From Actinomycetota bacterium (lineage in GTDB: Bacteria > Actinomycetota > Actinomycetes > JACCUZ01), in the NCBI GenBank assembly GCA_030841245.1, contig JAVEDG010000147.1, forward strand, positions 1-6,551: a stretch of 6,551 bases of DNA, read 5' to 3'. The position numbers and the translations under genes were made by a program. The notes below the pieces were generated by a model. That model was not told the DNA's origin. It did not search any database and saw only the letters and a program-made list of their open reading frames with translations. Positions 6,193 through 6,551 of this stretch are shown here, one piece after another (positions within the stretch are counted from its first letter, which is position 1; each line of letters opens with the position of its first letter).

Positions 6193-6551
6193 TTGGACAG
6201 ACGCGTTCGGCGAGGGTCTCGCCCGCGCCCTGTCGTCTTCGTCTCCTTCTCTCCGATCCTCGGCGGTGGCGAACGCAGCATGCTCGCCCTGGTGCGCGGC
6301 CTGCTCGACCGCGGTCAGCCCGTCGTTGTGGCCTGCCGCGATGGCCCCCTCGCCGACCGGGCGGAGTTCCTGGGTATCCGCACGTTTCGCACCGGCTTCT
6401 CCACCGAGGCCGCCGTCCGGGACCCTTCCGGGTCACGCAGTTCGTGGCTGCTCCTCCAGTTCGCCTGGCGCACCGCGTCGGACGCAGCACGGCTGGTCGT
6501 CGTCCTGCGCCGGCTCGGACCCGCCTATGTCCACAGCAACTCGCTGCCCAG
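6193..6551 (+). CDS. Family 4-type glycosyltransferase, N-terminal part (3' end outside window)
   Basis: The frame runs off the window end with 119 full codons and no stop. After a short basic N-terminus (MDRRVRRGSRPRP) it enters the first Rossmann strand and glycine loop of a GT-B fold, VVFVSFSPILGGGERSMLAL (residues 14-33). Then come LLDRGQPVVVACRDGPLADRA (about 37-57), a loop, a helix and the strand LRRLGPAYVHSNSLP (about 105-119). The GG-ER loop, the RGxxVVVAC strand and VHSNS are characteristic of retaining family 4 glycosyltransferases, which add sugars to lipid-linked intermediates from a nucleotide sugar donor. The donor-binding C-terminal domain with its E-x7-E motif is not in the window, so the sugar cannot be guessed. 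TTG 6193 is chosen for its ribosome binding site and its distance to the fold; ATG 6160 would add 11 residues and ATG 6079 would add 38. It is divergent from the family 2 gene and probably opens a plus-strand operon. Confidence 0.82.
   Translation, partial: MDRRVRRGSRPRPVVFVSFSPILGGGERSMLALVRGLLDRGQPVVVACRDGPLADRAEFLGIRTFRTGFSTEAAVRDPSGSRSSWLLLQFAWRTASDAARLVVVLRRLGPAYVHSNSLP

Noticed and set aside
5979..6281. N-terminal extension of the family 2 glycosyltransferase to 6281
   Set aside because: The extra 101 residues are Arg/Gly/Ser/Thr-rich without structure, would overlap the start of the divergent glycosyltransferase gene, and precede a normal family N-terminus.
1..6551. tRNA or rRNA genes, CRISPR array, insertion sequence or phage attachment site
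   Set aside because: No cloverleaf or rRNA-like sequence, no spaced repeats beyond the coding linker, no transposase and no terminal inverted repeats with target duplication were seen.

Overview
The window is high-GC DNA with the codon habits of an actinobacterium: strong G/C at third positions, frequent GTG/TTG start candidates and long open antisense frames. It looks like part of a surface or exopolysaccharide (EPS) assembly locus. Nothing in the sequence fixes the genus.

Layout, left to right. (1) Positions 1-1503, plus strand: the 3' part of a DUF4012-family gene whose start lies before the window. (2) 1504-1658: a short gap with a candidate promoter and an unusually good ribosome binding site that is not attached to any long gene. 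(3) 1659-3191, plus strand: a polyprenyl-phosphate sugar-1-phosphate transferase of the WbaP/CpsE/ExoY type, the enzyme class that starts the lipid-linked repeat unit. (4) 3192-3270: a nested inverted repeat that fills the gap to the next, convergent gene and probably terminates transcription from both sides. (5) 3266-4759, minus strand: a secreted protein with a signal peptide, an Ig-like domain, a Thr/Pro/Ser-rich repeat linker and a right-handed beta-helix. (6) 4760-5057: about 300 bases without a convincing gene. (7) 5058-5978, minus strand: a family 2 glycosyltransferase resembling ExoM. (8) 5979-6192: a divergent intergenic region. (9) 6193 to the window end, plus strand: the N-terminal part of a family 4-type glycosyltransferase that continues outside the window.

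Inferred joint role: the sugar-1-phosphate transferase loads the first sugar on undecaprenyl phosphate, the family 2 and family 4 enzymes extend the repeat unit at the cytoplasmic membrane face, and the DUF4012 and beta-helix proteins act outside the membrane, possibly in polymer attachment, trimming or binding. The individual enzymes belong to known families. The less ordinary items are the multidomain beta-helix protein with its expanding repeat linker, the nested palindrome at the convergent 3' ends and the orphan ribosome binding site. I did not find a clearly new type of system.
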